From the NCBI RefSeq assembly GCF_900698855.1, contig NZ_LR217698.1:744001-808000 (forward strand): 64,000 bases of DNA, written 5' to 3'. Positions within the stretch are counted from its first letter, which is position 1. Every line of letters starts with the position of its first letter. This DNA comes from Erwinia_E haradaeae_F (GTDB lineage: Bacteria > Pseudomonadota > Gammaproteobacteria > Enterobacterales > Enterobacteriaceae). The notes under the pieces are model-generated. The model ran no database searches. It was not told the origin of the DNA and worked only from the letters and a program-made list of their open reading frames with translations. This document shows positions 32,192 to 42,658 of this stretch, piece by piece. The position numbers were made by a program, and so were the translations under genes.

Positions 32192-33511
32192 ATGAAAACA
32201 TCAGTTGAAACAACTCAAGGTCTAGGTAAACGAATTACAATTACTATTGATAAGACAGTGATTGAAAAAGCAATCCAGAATGAGCTAGATACCATAGCTA
32301 AAAAAATAAGAATTGATGGTTTTCGCAAAGGCAAAGCACCAAAATTTTTGATTAAGCAACGTTATAGCACATCTATTCATCAAAATATTTTAAATGATCT
32401 TATGCAATATTACTTTATTGATGTAATTACGCAAAAAAAGATTAACCCAGTTAGCGCACCGAAATACATGCCTAAAGAATATCTTTATGGTGAGGATTAT
32501 ACCTTTTCTGCTGAATTTGAGGTTTACCCAGAAATCAAAGTGCAAGGCCTAGAAGGCATGGAGATTAAACAACCAATTACTGAAGTCACTGAAGACGATA
32601 TTAGCGCAATGTTAGATCTTCTTAGAAAACAAAGAACTACGTGGGAAGAAACTTCTGAACCCATAACTATAGATAATCGTGTAACTCTTGACTTTATTGG
32701 CTTTATAGATAATCAACCATTTGAAGGGAATAAAGCCTCTAATGTTATATTAACAACAGGAAAAGGATACACAGACTCAGAAATTATGATCCTTACTTTA
32801 CAAGAAAGAATTATTGGTCATAAAGCAGGCGAAAAATTCACAATTAATATTCAATTCCCAGAAGAATATACCACTGAAAACCTAAGAGGCAAGGATGCAG
32901 TATTTAAAATAGTACTCAAAAAAGTAGAAAGGCAAAAATTGCCAGACTTAACACCTGATTTCATTAAACATCTTGGTATAAAAAATGGATCCCTAGAAGA
33001 GCTTCGTAGCGAAGTTCGTAAAAACATGCAATGCGAACTTAATATTGCTGTATATAAATACATTAAAAAACAGGTGATCGATGAACTCATTAAAGCTAAT
33101 AACATAGAAGTGCCTGCTTCTTTACTTGAAAACACAATTAATATCCTAAAAAATCAAACAAAAGAGAGTTTTAGTGAAAATAAAAAACGTACACTAACAT
33201 TACCTCGTGAGCTCTTTGAAGAAGAAGCGCGACGCCGTGTACAAATTAACCTCCTTATAAATAATATTATTCACACCCATAACATAACAATTACTGAAGA
33301 TCATGTTCAAAAATTAATTCAAGAGACAGCATTTTCTCATGAGGATTCATCAAAAACGATCGCATTATACAAAAAAAATACCACACTTATGAAAAATGTT
33401 CAGCATGCTGCTTTAGAGCAACAAGTTATTGAAATAGTGATTTCAAAAGCAAAATTAACTACAATACTGAGATCATTTCAAGACATGATGAACCCATTTG
33501 TATCAGTATAA
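32192..33511 (+). CDS. tig: Trigger factor
   Basis: Ribosome-bound chaperone and peptidyl-prolyl isomerase that meets nascent chains at the exit tunnel. 439 residues (E. coli 432). The N-terminal ribosome-binding domain carries the signature GFRKGKAP near residue 45. The FKBP-like PPIase domain (about 160-245) follows with DFIGFIDNQPFEG, and then the long helical C-terminal domain. GAGGT eight bases before ATG is a good Shine-Dalgarno. In E. coli clpP, clpX and lon follow; here nadK follows tail to tail after 121 bases, so the protease operon is absent from this place. Confidence 0.97.
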   Translation: MKTSVETTQGLGKRITITIDKTVIEKAIQNELDTIAKKIRIDGFRKGKAPKFLIKQRYSTSIHQNILNDLMQYYFIDVITQKKINPVSAPKYMPKEYLYGEDYTFSAEFEVYPEIKVQGLEGMEIKQPITEVTEDDISAMLDLLRKQRTTWEETSEPITIDNRVTLDFIGFIDNQPFEGNKASNVILTTGKGYTDSEIMILTLQERIIGHKAGEKFTINIQFPEEYTTENLRGKDAVFKIVLKKVERQKLPDLTPDFIKHLGIKNGSLEELRSEVRKNMQCELNIAVYKYIKKQVIDELIKANNIEVPASLLENTINILKNQTKESFSENKKRTLTLPRELFEEEARRRVQINLLINNIIHTHNITITEDHVQKLIQETAFSHEDSSKTIALYKKNTTLMKNVQHAALEQQVIEIVISKAKLTTILRSFQDMMNPFVSV

Positions 33512-33632
33512 ATTAATATTTTCTCATTTAAGAGAAATCAATATTTCCATATTATAACGAAATAGATAGAGCTAAAATTAGCCATTATTTTTTAATATTT
33601 TCAAAGATATATAAAATTATATTTATATAATT

Positions 33633-34514
33633 TTAAAAAAATTTTTTTGACCATCCAAGCTTTGAACTAAGAATATTAAAGTAATTATAATGTTTAGGAT
33701 GAATTAAATTTAATTCATCATTACTACGATAAATAACAATATGGTCACTTTTTTGAATAGGAAAAACAGTTTGGCTGTCAAAACTAATTTCAAGATCACC
33801 ACATATGTCTGAAAAACGCAGACAGATACTGCTGTTATTGTGAATTACTAAAGAACGAGCTGATAACGTATGTGAGAACATAGGTACTAATGCTATTGCA
33901 TCTACTGATGGCATTAAAATAGGTCCTCCTGCAGACAACGCATAAGCAGTTGAACCAGTAGGAGTTGAAACAATTAAACCATCAGAGCGCTCTGAAAAAG
34001 CAAACATTTCATCAATATATACTTTAAATTCAATCATATGTGCTGTTTTTCTAGAATGTACTACTACTTCATTCATTGCAGTAGCAATACATGGCGGTCC
34101 TGATTTATGACATATCTGCGCCTCCAAAAGAAAACGTCTGTCAACAAAGAAATGGCCAGCTAGCACCTGTTCTAACTGTAACCAAGCGTTTTCCGGATCC
34201 AAATCAGTTAAGAATCCAAGATTCCCTCGATTAATACCAATCACCTTGATATCATAACAAGCAAGACTGCGAGCAGCGCTCAACATACTTCCATCACCAC
34301 CAACTACGACAGCTAAATCAGCTATACGACCAATATCTGATAAGGTCCCAGTTTTAACACGATAACGGAGATTTAACTGAGTTGCAATATGCGTCTCAAT
34401 AATTACTTGGTAATCTTTTGCCAATAACCAGCGATAAAGCATATTATAAGTACTCAAAATAGCAGGACGACGTGGATGTCCAATAATCCCAATACAACTA
34501 AAAAACCGATTCAT
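33633..34514 (-). CDS. nadK: NAD kinase
   Basis: Phosphorylates NAD to NADP with ATP in the cytosol. 293 residues (E. coli 292). The catalytic GGDG motif is at residues 72-75 (aspartate 74), followed by serine where E. coli has asparagine. Also seen: GINRGNLGFLTDLDP, STPTGSTAYALSAGGPI and the ending SKLGWSKKFF. AAGGA lies about ten bases upstream of ATG. It is divergent from grpE, the arrangement found in E. coli. recN, which follows nadK there, is gone and tig now abuts it. Confidence 0.98.
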   Translation of the reverse strand: MNRFFSCIGIIGHPRRPAILSTYNMLYRWLLAKDYQVIIETHIATQLNLRYRVKTGTLSDIGRIADLAVVVGGDGSMLSAARSLACYDIKVIGINRGNLGFLTDLDPENAWLQLEQVLAGHFFVDRRFLLEAQICHKSGPPCIATAMNEVVVHSRKTAHMIEFKVYIDEMFAFSERSDGLIVSTPTGSTAYALSAGGPILMPSVDAIALVPMFSHTLSARSLVIHNNSSICLRFSDICGDLEISFDSQTVFPIQKSDHIVIYRSNDELNLIHPKHYNYFNILSSKLGWSKKFF

Positions 34515-34562
34515 TATATTAATATTCCTTATAAAACAAACTAGTCTGACCGTGACATATCC

Positions 34563-34590
34563 CTTGAAACCACAATGATCACCCCCATAG
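34563..34590 (+). promoter_or_regulatory. Heat-shock (sigma-32) promoter of grpE
   Basis: CTTGAAA at 34563-34569 and CCCCATAG at 34583-34590 are separated by 13 bases. They match the sigma-32 consensus (CTTGAAA, 13-17 bases, CCCCATnT) almost perfectly and lie about 45 bases before the grpE start codon. The C-rich -10 is highly unlikely by chance in this AT-rich DNA. It predicts that the heat-shock response and rpoH are retained. Confidence 0.85.
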
Positions 34591-34634
34591 TAAGAAGACT
34601 AGCGAGATGAATGTCTATATACACGGAGAAATTC

Positions 34635-35222
34635 ATGAGTAGTCCAGACCAAAAAAAAATAAATGAAACAGATATAAATAAAATTGAAATAGAAAACGGA
34701 AATCAACAAGATCAAATTATGTCGTCAGAAGTAACAAAGGATAATACTGAGAACTTAGCTATTCTAGAAACGCATTTAGTTGAATTAAAAAATACTTTAC
34801 GTGATACCAAGCTAAGAGCTCAAGCTGAAATTGAAAATATTCGTCGCCGTACTAAAATAGATATAGAAAAGGCACATAAATTTTCTCTAGAAAAATTCGC
34901 CAATGAATTATTACCTGTTATTGATAACCTCGAAAGAGCTCTAGAAATAGCAGATAAATCTAATCCTGCACTAGCACCCATGATAGAAGGGGTTGATCTA
35001 ACAATGAAAACATTGCTAGATGCAGTCCATAAGTTTGGCATAGAAATAATTAGTCAAACTAATGTTCCGTTTAATCCGGAAGTTCACCAAGCTATGTCAA
35101 TATTAGATTCTGAAGAGGTAGAATCCAACCATGTAATAATGGTTATGCAGCATGGCTATACATTAAATGGTCGATTACTTCGACCAGCAATGGTTTCTGT
35201 TTCTAAAGGCAAGAAAAGCTAA
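34635..35222 (+). CDS. grpE: Nucleotide exchange factor GrpE
   Basis: Homodimeric co-chaperone that releases ADP from DnaK. 195 residues from ATG 34635 (E. coli 197). A charged N-terminal segment and long coiled-coil helix (about 40-105, including ENIRRRTKIDIEKAHKF) precede the beta-domain (VPFNPEVHQAM, MQHGYTLNGRLLRPAMVSV). ATG 34635 is chosen for its GGAG Shine-Dalgarno (34625-34628) and the MSS- start. An in-frame ATG at 34611 lies upstream of that site. A sigma-32-type promoter precedes it. It is divergent from nadK and convergent with ung. Confidence 0.98.
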   Translation: MSSPDQKKINETDINKIEIENGNQQDQIMSSEVTKDNTENLAILETHLVELKNTLRDTKLRAQAEIENIRRRTKIDIEKAHKFSLEKFANELLPVIDNLERALEIADKSNPALAPMIEGVDLTMKTLLDAVHKFGIEIISQTNVPFNPEVHQAMSILDSEEVESNHVIMVMQHGYTLNGRLLRPAMVSVSKGKKS

Positions 35223-35310
35223 CCTTTATTCTTTTAAGGAATTATTATATTAAATACACGATTCTTATTCTAAGAATCGCATGATAATAACTGCGTTGTA
35301 TAAATAAACA

Positions 35311-35364
35311 AATACATTATCTAACCAAAGAACGAAATATACTTCCTTGATTAGATAATGTATT
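35311..35364. terminator. 14-bp inverted repeat between convergent grpE and ung
   Basis: AATACATTATCTAA (35311-35324) and TTAGATAATGTATT (35351-35364) are exact inverted copies around a 26-base loop, placed between the two stop codons. A second, smaller hairpin (CGATTCTTA/TAAGAATCG, 35259-35279) sits just upstream. They probably serve as bidirectional terminators or 3'-end stabilisers. T-runs are lacking. Confidence 0.5.
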
Positions 35365-35399
35365 CATTATGAATGATCTAAATATTTCTTATCAAAGAA

Positions 35400-36098
35400 C
35401 TAATCAATGGGATGTCCCTTTAAAGGCAAATACGGTGTCCAATTTATAATGGTCTTTTCTTTTCTAATCAACCATTGATTAGCCTTAGAAAAATGCTTAC
35501 AACCTAAAAAGCCACGAAACGCTGATAATGGTGATGGGTGTGGTGCTAAAAAAATACAATGACGTTTTGGGTTAATAAGTATACTTTTTCTTTGCGCATA
35601 GAGACCCCATAAAAAAAATACTATATTTCTAGAGAATTGATTAATAACAGAAATAACTTGATTAGTAAAGATTTCCCAACCTAAGTTCGAATGAGAATAA
35701 GGACGCCCAGCTTCCACAGTTAAAATACTATTAAGTAATAAAACTCCTTGAATTGCCCAACTGTCTAAACATCCATGTGTAGGGGGCAAAAAACCAGGAA
35801 TGTCACTGACTAACTCTTTATATATATTAGATAAAGATGGAGGAATATGTATACCAGGTTTTACAGAAAAAGATAAACCATCTGCCTGACCAGGACCATG
35901 GTAGGGATCTTGTCCAATAATAACAACTTTTACTTCTGCTAACGGAGTTAAACGAAAAGCACGAAACACATCCTTTTTATCAGGATAAATAATTTTTCCA
36001 GTCATTCTCTCATAATGAAGTCGATCAATTAAAACCTTAAAATAAGGTTTATCTCTCTCATTAGAAAATACATGAGACCAAGTGGTTACTCTACCCAT
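35400..36098 (-). CDS. ung: Uracil-DNA glycosylase
   Basis: Excises uracil from DNA, starting base-excision repair of deaminated cytosine. 232 residues from ATG 36098 (E. coli 229). The family-1 motifs are complete: GQDPYHG at 62-68 with catalytic D64, SFSVKPGI, LLLNSILTVEAG, and HPSPLS near 190 with the active-site histidine. An in-frame GTG at 36107 is a possible but less likely start. Retention of a repair enzyme that counters C-to-T change is notable in such an AT-biased genome. Confidence 0.97.
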   Translation of the reverse strand: MGRVTTWSHVFSNERDKPYFKVLIDRLHYERMTGKIIYPDKKDVFRAFRLTPLAEVKVVIIGQDPYHGPGQADGLSFSVKPGIHIPPSLSNIYKELVSDIPGFLPPTHGCLDSWAIQGVLLLNSILTVEAGRPYSHSNLGWEIFTNQVISVINQFSRNIVFFLWGLYAQRKSILINPKRHCIFLAPHPSPLSAFRGFLGCKHFSKANQWLIRKEKTIINWTPYLPLKGHPID

Positions 36099-37463
36099 TG
36101 AAACCACTTCAGTTTATTACAGATAGATCTCATCTAATCGACAATCTTGCTATCTATGTATAACTTGGTTAATTCATTAATCATATCATTCTTTTTATCA
36201 AAGACCCGCTATTAGGAGCGTGCAATTAACTATTCATTATTATACTAATTCCAAGTCTAGTTCTTATTTTTTAAACACAAAATTTAATCCTCTTACAAAA
36301 AATAATTAATATCACCTTGTATAGTCTATATAAAACATTGAATTTTCTAAAAAAAAGAAACACTTGCCAATTAATTTTTATTTAACTAATCTTTCTTCTA
36401 TCAATCTCTCATTATTATCCTTATAGAGATGAGTGAAGAAAGAAAATAGATAAACAGTCTGGTATATCCCATAATATATGTATATTAAGAAATAAAACTC
36501 GTCCATGCTAATAAAATATTTAGTTCGTCTAACTAAAGAACAATGATCACTAGAGACGTGTTATAATCATAACACTATGATTTATATATCAATAATAAAC
36601 ATATGCAATATAATAAATATTATAGCTGCTCTAAACTATGCAGCATTATTTTCTAGGCTATTCCGCATTCTTTATAGCTCCTGAACACTAAATAATCATG
36701 TTTATCTTTTCATTTCTACAATAAAATTGTTCTTCCTAGCATCTATCTAATATAATAGATATTATTTGTTAGGTAAAAACAACGTTTGTTTTATATGTTA
36801 TTTAATAAAATAGAAATTCTCTATGTTAAATTAACATATCAAATTCTCAGGATTTAATCCATAAATTCTTGATCTTTTTATAAAAAACTGATTTTAATGA
36901 ACTTACTGACACTCACCTCATAAAATCTATTATTAGATCAAACTAAAATAGAATAAAACAATTATAGACCTGATATTAAAATCAAATCTATTACGATCAA
37001 AGAAATCTTAATGCATATGATTCTTTATTTTTAATTATCTCGACGATATCTTTCTTTTTATTTTATACACGCAGTAATTTTTTCATTACAAAACTTTATG
37101 CAAATACCTCTAAAAATCTGCCTCCTAATTTATATTATCTACTATATTTTAGCATTATACATATATAAATACTATCAACTATATATCAAAACAATAATCA
37201 AATCATAAAACACAATTGCACATAAGCATCTTAAACTATTAATTATCATCTCAAAATACCTTCAATATACTGACATATTAAAGCCTTCTGATATTTAGAC
37301 AAATAGACAGAGATAAATATGAAGATCGCTATAATACAGTTATGGACCAGACACCTCTATGCTTGACAAACGTTTTTATAATGAAGCATATATAATATGA
37401 ACATTATTCAATAACTATAAAAAATATATTATGAATGTTACATAATAAACGTAGTTAAAAAAA
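36099..37463. other. Gap between ung and pmbA
   Basis: About 1.36 kb with no gene. A less AT-rich patch lies near 36203-36226. A TTGACA (37363-37368) is followed by TATAAT-like hexamers at poor spacing and faces no gene. The pmbA terminator candidate is at the right end. Confidence 0.5.
37417..37447 (-). terminator. Candidate pmbA terminator
   Basis: Sixteen bases after the pmbA stop, TATTATG/CATAATA (37427-37447, 7-bp stem, 7-base loop) is followed on the minus strand by ATATTTTTTAT. Stem-loop plus T-run at the right place suggests an intrinsic terminator, although the stem is almost all AT. Confidence 0.45.
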
Positions 37464-38804
37464 CTAATATCCTGCAACTTGTATTTCAGATATGAAAATA
37501 GATCCACATTGAATGTTACCACGTATTTCAGTATCATCACCCATAGAAATAATCCCCTTCCACATATCCCTTAAATTACCAGAAATAGTTAGTTCACTAA
37601 CCGGATATTCAATTGTACCGTTTTTTACCCAAAATCCCGAAGCACCACGAGAATAATCTCCAGTCATCTTATTAAATCCCTGACCTAAAAATTTAGTTAC
37701 CAGAAGCCCCGTGCCCATCTGTTTAAGAATTTGATTAAAAGATTTTTTTTCTCCATACACAAACCAAGTATAAATACCACCAGCATGGCCATTACTCTGT
37801 AATCCAAGTTTCCGACCGGTATAACTACTAAGTAACCAGTGTTGTAAAATACCATTTTTAATAATCTCAGTTTTCTGTGTACGCACGCCTTCATTATCAA
37901 ATGGAGCCGATGCTAAACCTTTTCGTATATGAGGATCTTCTATAATATTCAACCATTTAGGAAAAATCTGCTGACCCAAAGCATCTAATAAAAAAGTAGA
38001 TTTTTGATATACATTACTTCCATTAATAGCTACCGCAAGATGCTCAAATAATTCTGTTGCCACTTCTGAAAAAAAGATAACAGGTACTTTCATAGTACCA
38101 ATTTTTCGAGGTAATAAACGTGATAAAACTCGACGACCACATTCTTTGCCGATCTCCTCTGGCAACTGAAGATCCGTAATGGACCGACTAATTGAATAAA
38201 AATTATCTCGTTCCATCTTCCCGTTAACTTCAGCAATGACACAACTAGAAAGTGCATACTGAGTAAAACAATAGTGTTGAAGCATTCCGTAACTATTACC
38301 AAAAACCTTTATGCCTATACGACTATCAAATCTCCCGCCTCCAGTCTTAGTAATACGCGGATCCATCTGTAAAGCCGATTTCTCTGCGCGAGATGCTAAA
38401 TTAATAGAAGAATCAATATCCATGCTGGATGGATAACATAAATCTAAATCTGGAGAATCCCATGCCAAGAGAGTTAGTTCTGGTATACCGGAACAAGGAT
38501 CCGGAGAAGTGTATCTCGAAAACCCTAATGCTGCCTCTATGGTGTGTTTAATTGCCACTTGACTTAAGTCTGTAGAAAAGGCTCTTCCTTGATGGTGTTT
38601 GTAATAAACAGTAATTCCAAGTGAAGTATCGCTATGCAACTCAATATTTTCTATCGCTCCATAGCTAGTACTAATACTAATACCATTACTTTGAACCACA
38701 GTCACTTCTGCTTGACTATGATTCGCTTCAGCTAAACTAAGAGCAGTTTCAACTGCTTTCTCTAAAATATAACACTTATCTATAATCTGTGATAATCCTT
38801 TCAT
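37464..38804 (-). CDS. pmbA: Metalloprotease subunit PmbA (TldE)
   Basis: Partner of TldD in the heterodimeric TldD/TldE protease, which degrades unfolded peptides and, in E. coli, processes microcin B17 and CcdA. TldE itself lacks the metal-binding HExxxH motif, which TldD supplies. 446 residues from ATG 38804 (E. coli 450), colinear: RYTSPDPCSG, AARAEKSALQMD, GNSYGMLQ, SSCVIAEVNG, STFLLDALGQQI, DYSRGASGFWV, ISGNLRDMWK, IQCGSIFI. An in-frame TTG at 38837 is rejected as start. tldD is not in the window. Confidence 0.95.
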   Translation of the reverse strand: MKGLSQIIDKCYILEKAVETALSLAEANHSQAEVTVVQSNGISISTSYGAIENIELHSDTSLGITVYYKHHQGRAFSTDLSQVAIKHTIEAALGFSRYTSPDPCSGIPELTLLAWDSPDLDLCYPSSMDIDSSINLASRAEKSALQMDPRITKTGGGRFDSRIGIKVFGNSYGMLQHYCFTQYALSSCVIAEVNGKMERDNFYSISRSITDLQLPEEIGKECGRRVLSRLLPRKIGTMKVPVIFFSEVATELFEHLAVAINGSNVYQKSTFLLDALGQQIFPKWLNIIEDPHIRKGLASAPFDNEGVRTQKTEIIKNGILQHWLLSSYTGRKLGLQSNGHAGGIYTWFVYGEKKSFNQILKQMGTGLLVTKFLGQGFNKMTGDYSRGASGFWVKNGTIEYPVSELTISGNLRDMWKGIISMGDDTEIRGNIQCGSIFISEIQVAGY

Positions 38805-40832
38805 AAAACAACCATATATTGAAAAAGTAATAGTCAATATTCATAAACCATCAAAAATGACATTACTACTATTACCTGAGTAGAATTAAGATAGATCTCA
38901 TCTAATAAGAAACTCATGGTCTATATTATAGATATAATATAAATATATTAGGTACTAATATATATTTAAATAACCATGACTAACTAACTGTAGTATTATA
39001 AAATAAACAAAAATATTTCTATCTTTGAAATATCTATCCAAGAAACTCTTACATGATTAGAACAATCTATTAATTAAATCGTGATTTCAACATAATAAAG
39101 ACAAACTATATAACGTTTTATCATAATTATAATGGTGATTATGAATCATAATCTATAAAAAGATATAGCAGAGTATTAGATTCATCTAACCACTTTTAAT
39201 ACAAATACGAATCAAGTTCTAATAACATACAAACAATCATTAATTGTAATCCTATAATAATTAGAACCTTCTATCCAACTCTTACGGAAAACCACTACTC
39301 TAGTTAAAATCTATATGATTAATTCTATCTAATATCTTCTGTAATCTACATATACTATAATAATAGAAAATTATGTTTAAAAATACAACTGAATTAAAAG
39401 AATGACACTGTACTACAGGTTTATTAAATTTAGCTAATAAAGTAGATCCATTTCTTTTTTTAGTAATATGTTCACTCTAAAGAAAAAAAATAAAATCATA
39501 AGATATTCATTATCTATACATAAATAAATACAGTTTTCTCTTTAACTAAGAAAAGTAAACAATAACCTATTATACATAGTTATTACATTAGTTGAACCCA
39601 AAAGAGATGCTTCTAATCTAATTAATTGAATCATTATAATCATATTGATTAAAATTGAGACTATTCGATATATTTAAATTCTATTTAAATTCAGTTATAT
39701 CAATTTGTCTAAAATATCTTGATTATAAATCCAGTAAAAATATTAACCACATTAACAAAAAATAAAAATATAACATTCCATCCTAAAAGACAATGATCAT
39801 AAATAAAATTAATCTAAAAGATCTACAAATATGAGATTACTTGAGTAAAAATTATATACTCTGTAATGAAACAAAATAAAAAAATCAAACATTAAAATAA
39901 AACTAATCGATCTTCATAAAAATATTACATACTACAATGGTATAATCAGAGCGTCTCATAAAAATTTTTTACATAAATTAATCAAATATATATAATATCA
40001 ATCAAGTAATTTTTATGTTATTAAAACAATAATATTGTATACAAAAATATTATTTATCCTGTAATTACTATTAACTTTATCAAAGTGAAAGTCTAATTTC
40101 TTATCAAAATAAAAATTATCTCAATATGATAAAATATCAATATTAATATAATATAAGAATTTTAATTTTAATTAAAAAAAGAAACCTACAAAAATCTTTA
40201 CAATACAAATCCTGATATTTTAAACCAGTAATATTAAACTATAGATAAAATAAATTATGCAATATTATCAACTTTTATTCGTGATAAAATCAAAATAACT
40301 ATATTTTTACAAAATAGTTATATAGATGTAATTAAATACTCAGTGTGCTAATATGCAATTATAATATCCATAAAAATATTTTATGATCATAATCTCATTA
40401 GTTCTATTAATTGTTATTAAATTATCATGGAGATAATGATCAAGTATTATATCAATACATTTATCATATTACTAATAATTCCTATTTAATGCATAACACC
40501 CTTCTTTATTATAACTACAATGAGAATTGAGTATATTTTATTTCAAATAATTGGTTTTTTCATATCTAATATATCATATAAAACTAGATTAATAGTTTTA
40601 CTTTATCAAAAAGATCTAACTCCACATAAATTATTAATTTTATTGTCATGAATTTAAAAATAATGTCTTAGCTTATATCTGATAAAAGAAAACCATACCA
40701 CAATATCTACATTTCGTATTTTATACTCAAATACCCTTCTATATAGAATAAAATCAATCTTTTTATGAATATTTTAGAGAATAAGATTCATTCATAAAAT
40801 AGGATAATTTGAAATTTGAACTATAAAGATGG
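38805..40832. other. Gene-free gap between pmbA and yciA
   Basis: About 2 kb. In E. coli tonB lies beside yciA; I could not align any tonB remnant. A 9-bp inverted repeat (TTTATGAAT/ATTCATAAA, 40762-40798) lies just downstream of yciA and might end its transcript. Confidence 0.5.
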
Positions 40833-41249
40833 TTATAAAACCCATCCAGTTTTTCCTTCTGGTAAAGGACGCGAATTACCGTTCTTGTCTACAGAAACAT
40901 AAACAAACATAGCTCGAGTTGTACAATAATGCTGGCCAAGTGGTTCTGAAGATATCTTTTTTATCCATACTTCTATTTTAATTCTAATTGAACTCTTGCC
41001 GGTACCAATACAACAAGCATGGCATGACACGACATCACCTACTTTTACAGGCTTTAAAAATGTCATATCATCAACACGTACCGTAACTACACGCCCTTCT
41101 GCTATCTCTTTAGCTAAAATACCGCCGCCAATATCCATTTGTGACATTAACCATCCACCGAATATATCGCCATTAGCATTAGTATCTGCCGGCATAGCTA
41201 GGGTTCTTAAAACTATCTTACCAGGCGGTTTTCTTAGATCTATATTCAT
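40833..41249 (-). CDS. yciA: Acyl-CoA thioesterase YciA
   Basis: Hotdog-fold thioesterase that hydrolyses acyl-CoAs. 138 residues (E. coli 132). The family signature is intact: LRTLAMPADTNANGDIFGGW with the catalytic aspartate, SQMDIGGGILA, and GRVVTVRVDDMTFLKPVKVGD. Start ATG 41249, with a weak AAGAG upstream. It is the last gene of a yciC-yciB-yciA run on the minus strand, 42 bases after yciB, as in E. coli. The C-terminus is a few residues longer than in E. coli. Confidence 0.96.
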   Translation of the reverse strand: MNIDLRKPPGKIVLRTLAMPADTNANGDIFGGWLMSQMDIGGGILAKEIAEGRVVTVRVDDMTFLKPVKVGDVVSCHACCIGTGKSSIRIKIEVWIKKISSEPLGQHYCTTRAMFVYVSVDKNGNSRPLPEGKTGWVL

Positions 41250-41291
41250 GACATACTCTTAATTAGTTAAATACTATAACCTATTATAATT

Positions 41292-41846
41292 TTACTTATT
41301 TCTCTTTAAGATACTATTGTTAGTATATAATTTACGATAAATATAAACTCCATTCCATAATCCAAATAATAAAACAAATCCTCCTAATCCAAATACCTTA
41401 AAAGTTACCCACATTGCTTGAGAAAAATAAAAGATGCTATATGTATTCATAATACTACAAAAAACAAAAAAGATTACCCAGATGATATTTAAACGTCGCC
41501 AAGAAGATTTGGACAAATGAATATCTTTACCTAACATGCTCTCAACAAGAGTCTCTTGCATAAAAAAATGGCTATATAAAAACACTATAGAAATAAGTGC
41601 GTATAAAATTGTCCCCTTCCACTTAATATAGTCTGGGTTATGCATAGAAATAGTCAAAGTTCCAAAAATAAAAATAAAAGCAAAAGAAATCAATGACAAG
41701 GTTTCTAATTTAGAATACAACCACCATCTCATAACTAAACTACATCCAGAAGTAACAATCATTGCTGCAGAAGCAATAAAAATATCGTATATATTATAAA
41801 AAATAAAAAAAAATAACAGAGGAAGTGCATCAAATAATTTCTTCAT
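41292..41846 (-). CDS. yciB: Inner membrane protein YciB (IspZ family, septation)
   Basis: Polytopic inner-membrane protein linked to cell-envelope synthesis and septation in E. coli. 184 residues from ATG 41846 (E. coli 179) with about five hydrophobic segments. Conserved: LPLLFFFIFYNIYDIFIA, KWKGTILYAL, MLGKDIHL, WVTFKVFGLGG, and YIYR near the end. An in-frame TTG at 41873 would add nine residues with no family counterpart. Its position between yciC and yciA supports the call. Confidence 0.94.
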   Translation of the reverse strand: MKKLFDALPLLFFFIFYNIYDIFIASAAMIVTSGCSLVMRWWLYSKLETLSLISFAFIFIFGTLTISMHNPDYIKWKGTILYALISIVFLYSHFFMQETLVESMLGKDIHLSKSSWRRLNIIWVIFFVFCSIMNTYSIFYFSQAMWVTFKVFGLGGFVLLFGLWNGVYIYRKLYTNNSILKRNK

Positions 41847-41917
41847 AACAATGTCCAACATAAGAAATATCAATAATTTGTATAACAGCTAGTTTGTTTT
41901 AAACAATTAAATATAGT

Positions 41918-42658
41918 TTAATTTAATAACATATAAAGGCGAGATAAATATATAATCAATATAGCAGAAATTAAATTACTACAAGTGTTGAGAATAATAG
42001 AAGCTATATCTGGAGGAACAGATATTAACTTTGATATTAATAAAAGAACAAAGACCTTAGATAACATCCAAAACATGACGGGAGGTGCTATTAACCGTAT
42101 CTGACTCCATCCAATTTGACTACTAGTCTGTATAGATGTCAAGATCCCTACCTTGTCAGTATTTAAAATTACTGGAGCTAACGCAAATAACACTGATAAT
42201 ACAATACCTGGAAAAACTAATACCATAAATCCCAGTTGAATACTTAATGTCATTAGAGAAATTAATAAAAAGAGACGGGAAAGACTTGGAATAGAAGCAC
42301 CTAATGCAATTAATGCACTCACCTTTTTTCCAGATGATGCGATAGAAATCAAACTAAGCATTCCACCTAATAGAATGGTGTTTCCGACTAAAGAAGAAAA
42401 GGTTCCAACCGCAGAGACTTGTAAAAGAACATGTTGTTGCTGAAGAGACATATTACGAATAATTTCTATTAGATTATTAGTTGAACTAATCACTTCTTTA
42501 TTGTTAAGAACTTGAATCTGATCAAGAGATGGCATGAAAGTCTTATTCAGTAATATCGTTATACATGAAATCAAAAATGCTATTAATATAATATTAAACC
42601 ATTGATGCCGAAAGAAGTGAATGGTATCACTATACAAAGAACTAACTCTAATCAACAT
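41918..42658 (-). CDS. yciC: Inner membrane protein YciC (UPF0259)
   Basis: Membrane protein of unclear function, 246 residues (E. coli 247) with five or six hydrophobic stretches. SLYSDTIHFFRHQWFNI at the N-terminus and LVFPGIVLSVLFALAPVIL in the middle resemble the E. coli protein. GGAG six bases before ATG 42658 is a good Shine-Dalgarno. It is the first gene of yciC-yciB-yciA. In E. coli YciC and YciB are linked to envelope integrity. I identify it by similarity and position; no catalytic residues are known. Confidence 0.9.
   Translation of the reverse strand: MLIRVSSLYSDTIHFFRHQWFNIILIAFLISCITILLNKTFMPSLDQIQVLNNKEVISSTNNLIEIIRNMSLQQQHVLLQVSAVGTFSSLVGNTILLGGMLSLISIASSGKKVSALIALGASIPSLSRLFLLISLMTLSIQLGFMVLVFPGIVLSVLFALAPVILNTDKVGILTSIQTSSQIGWSQIRLIAPPVMFWMLSKVFVLLLISKLISVPPDIASIILNTCSNLISAILIIYLSRLYMLLN

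Noticed and set aside
36203..36226. GC-richer patch upstream of ung
   Set aside because: Too short, no folding into a tRNA or known RNA, no coding frame.
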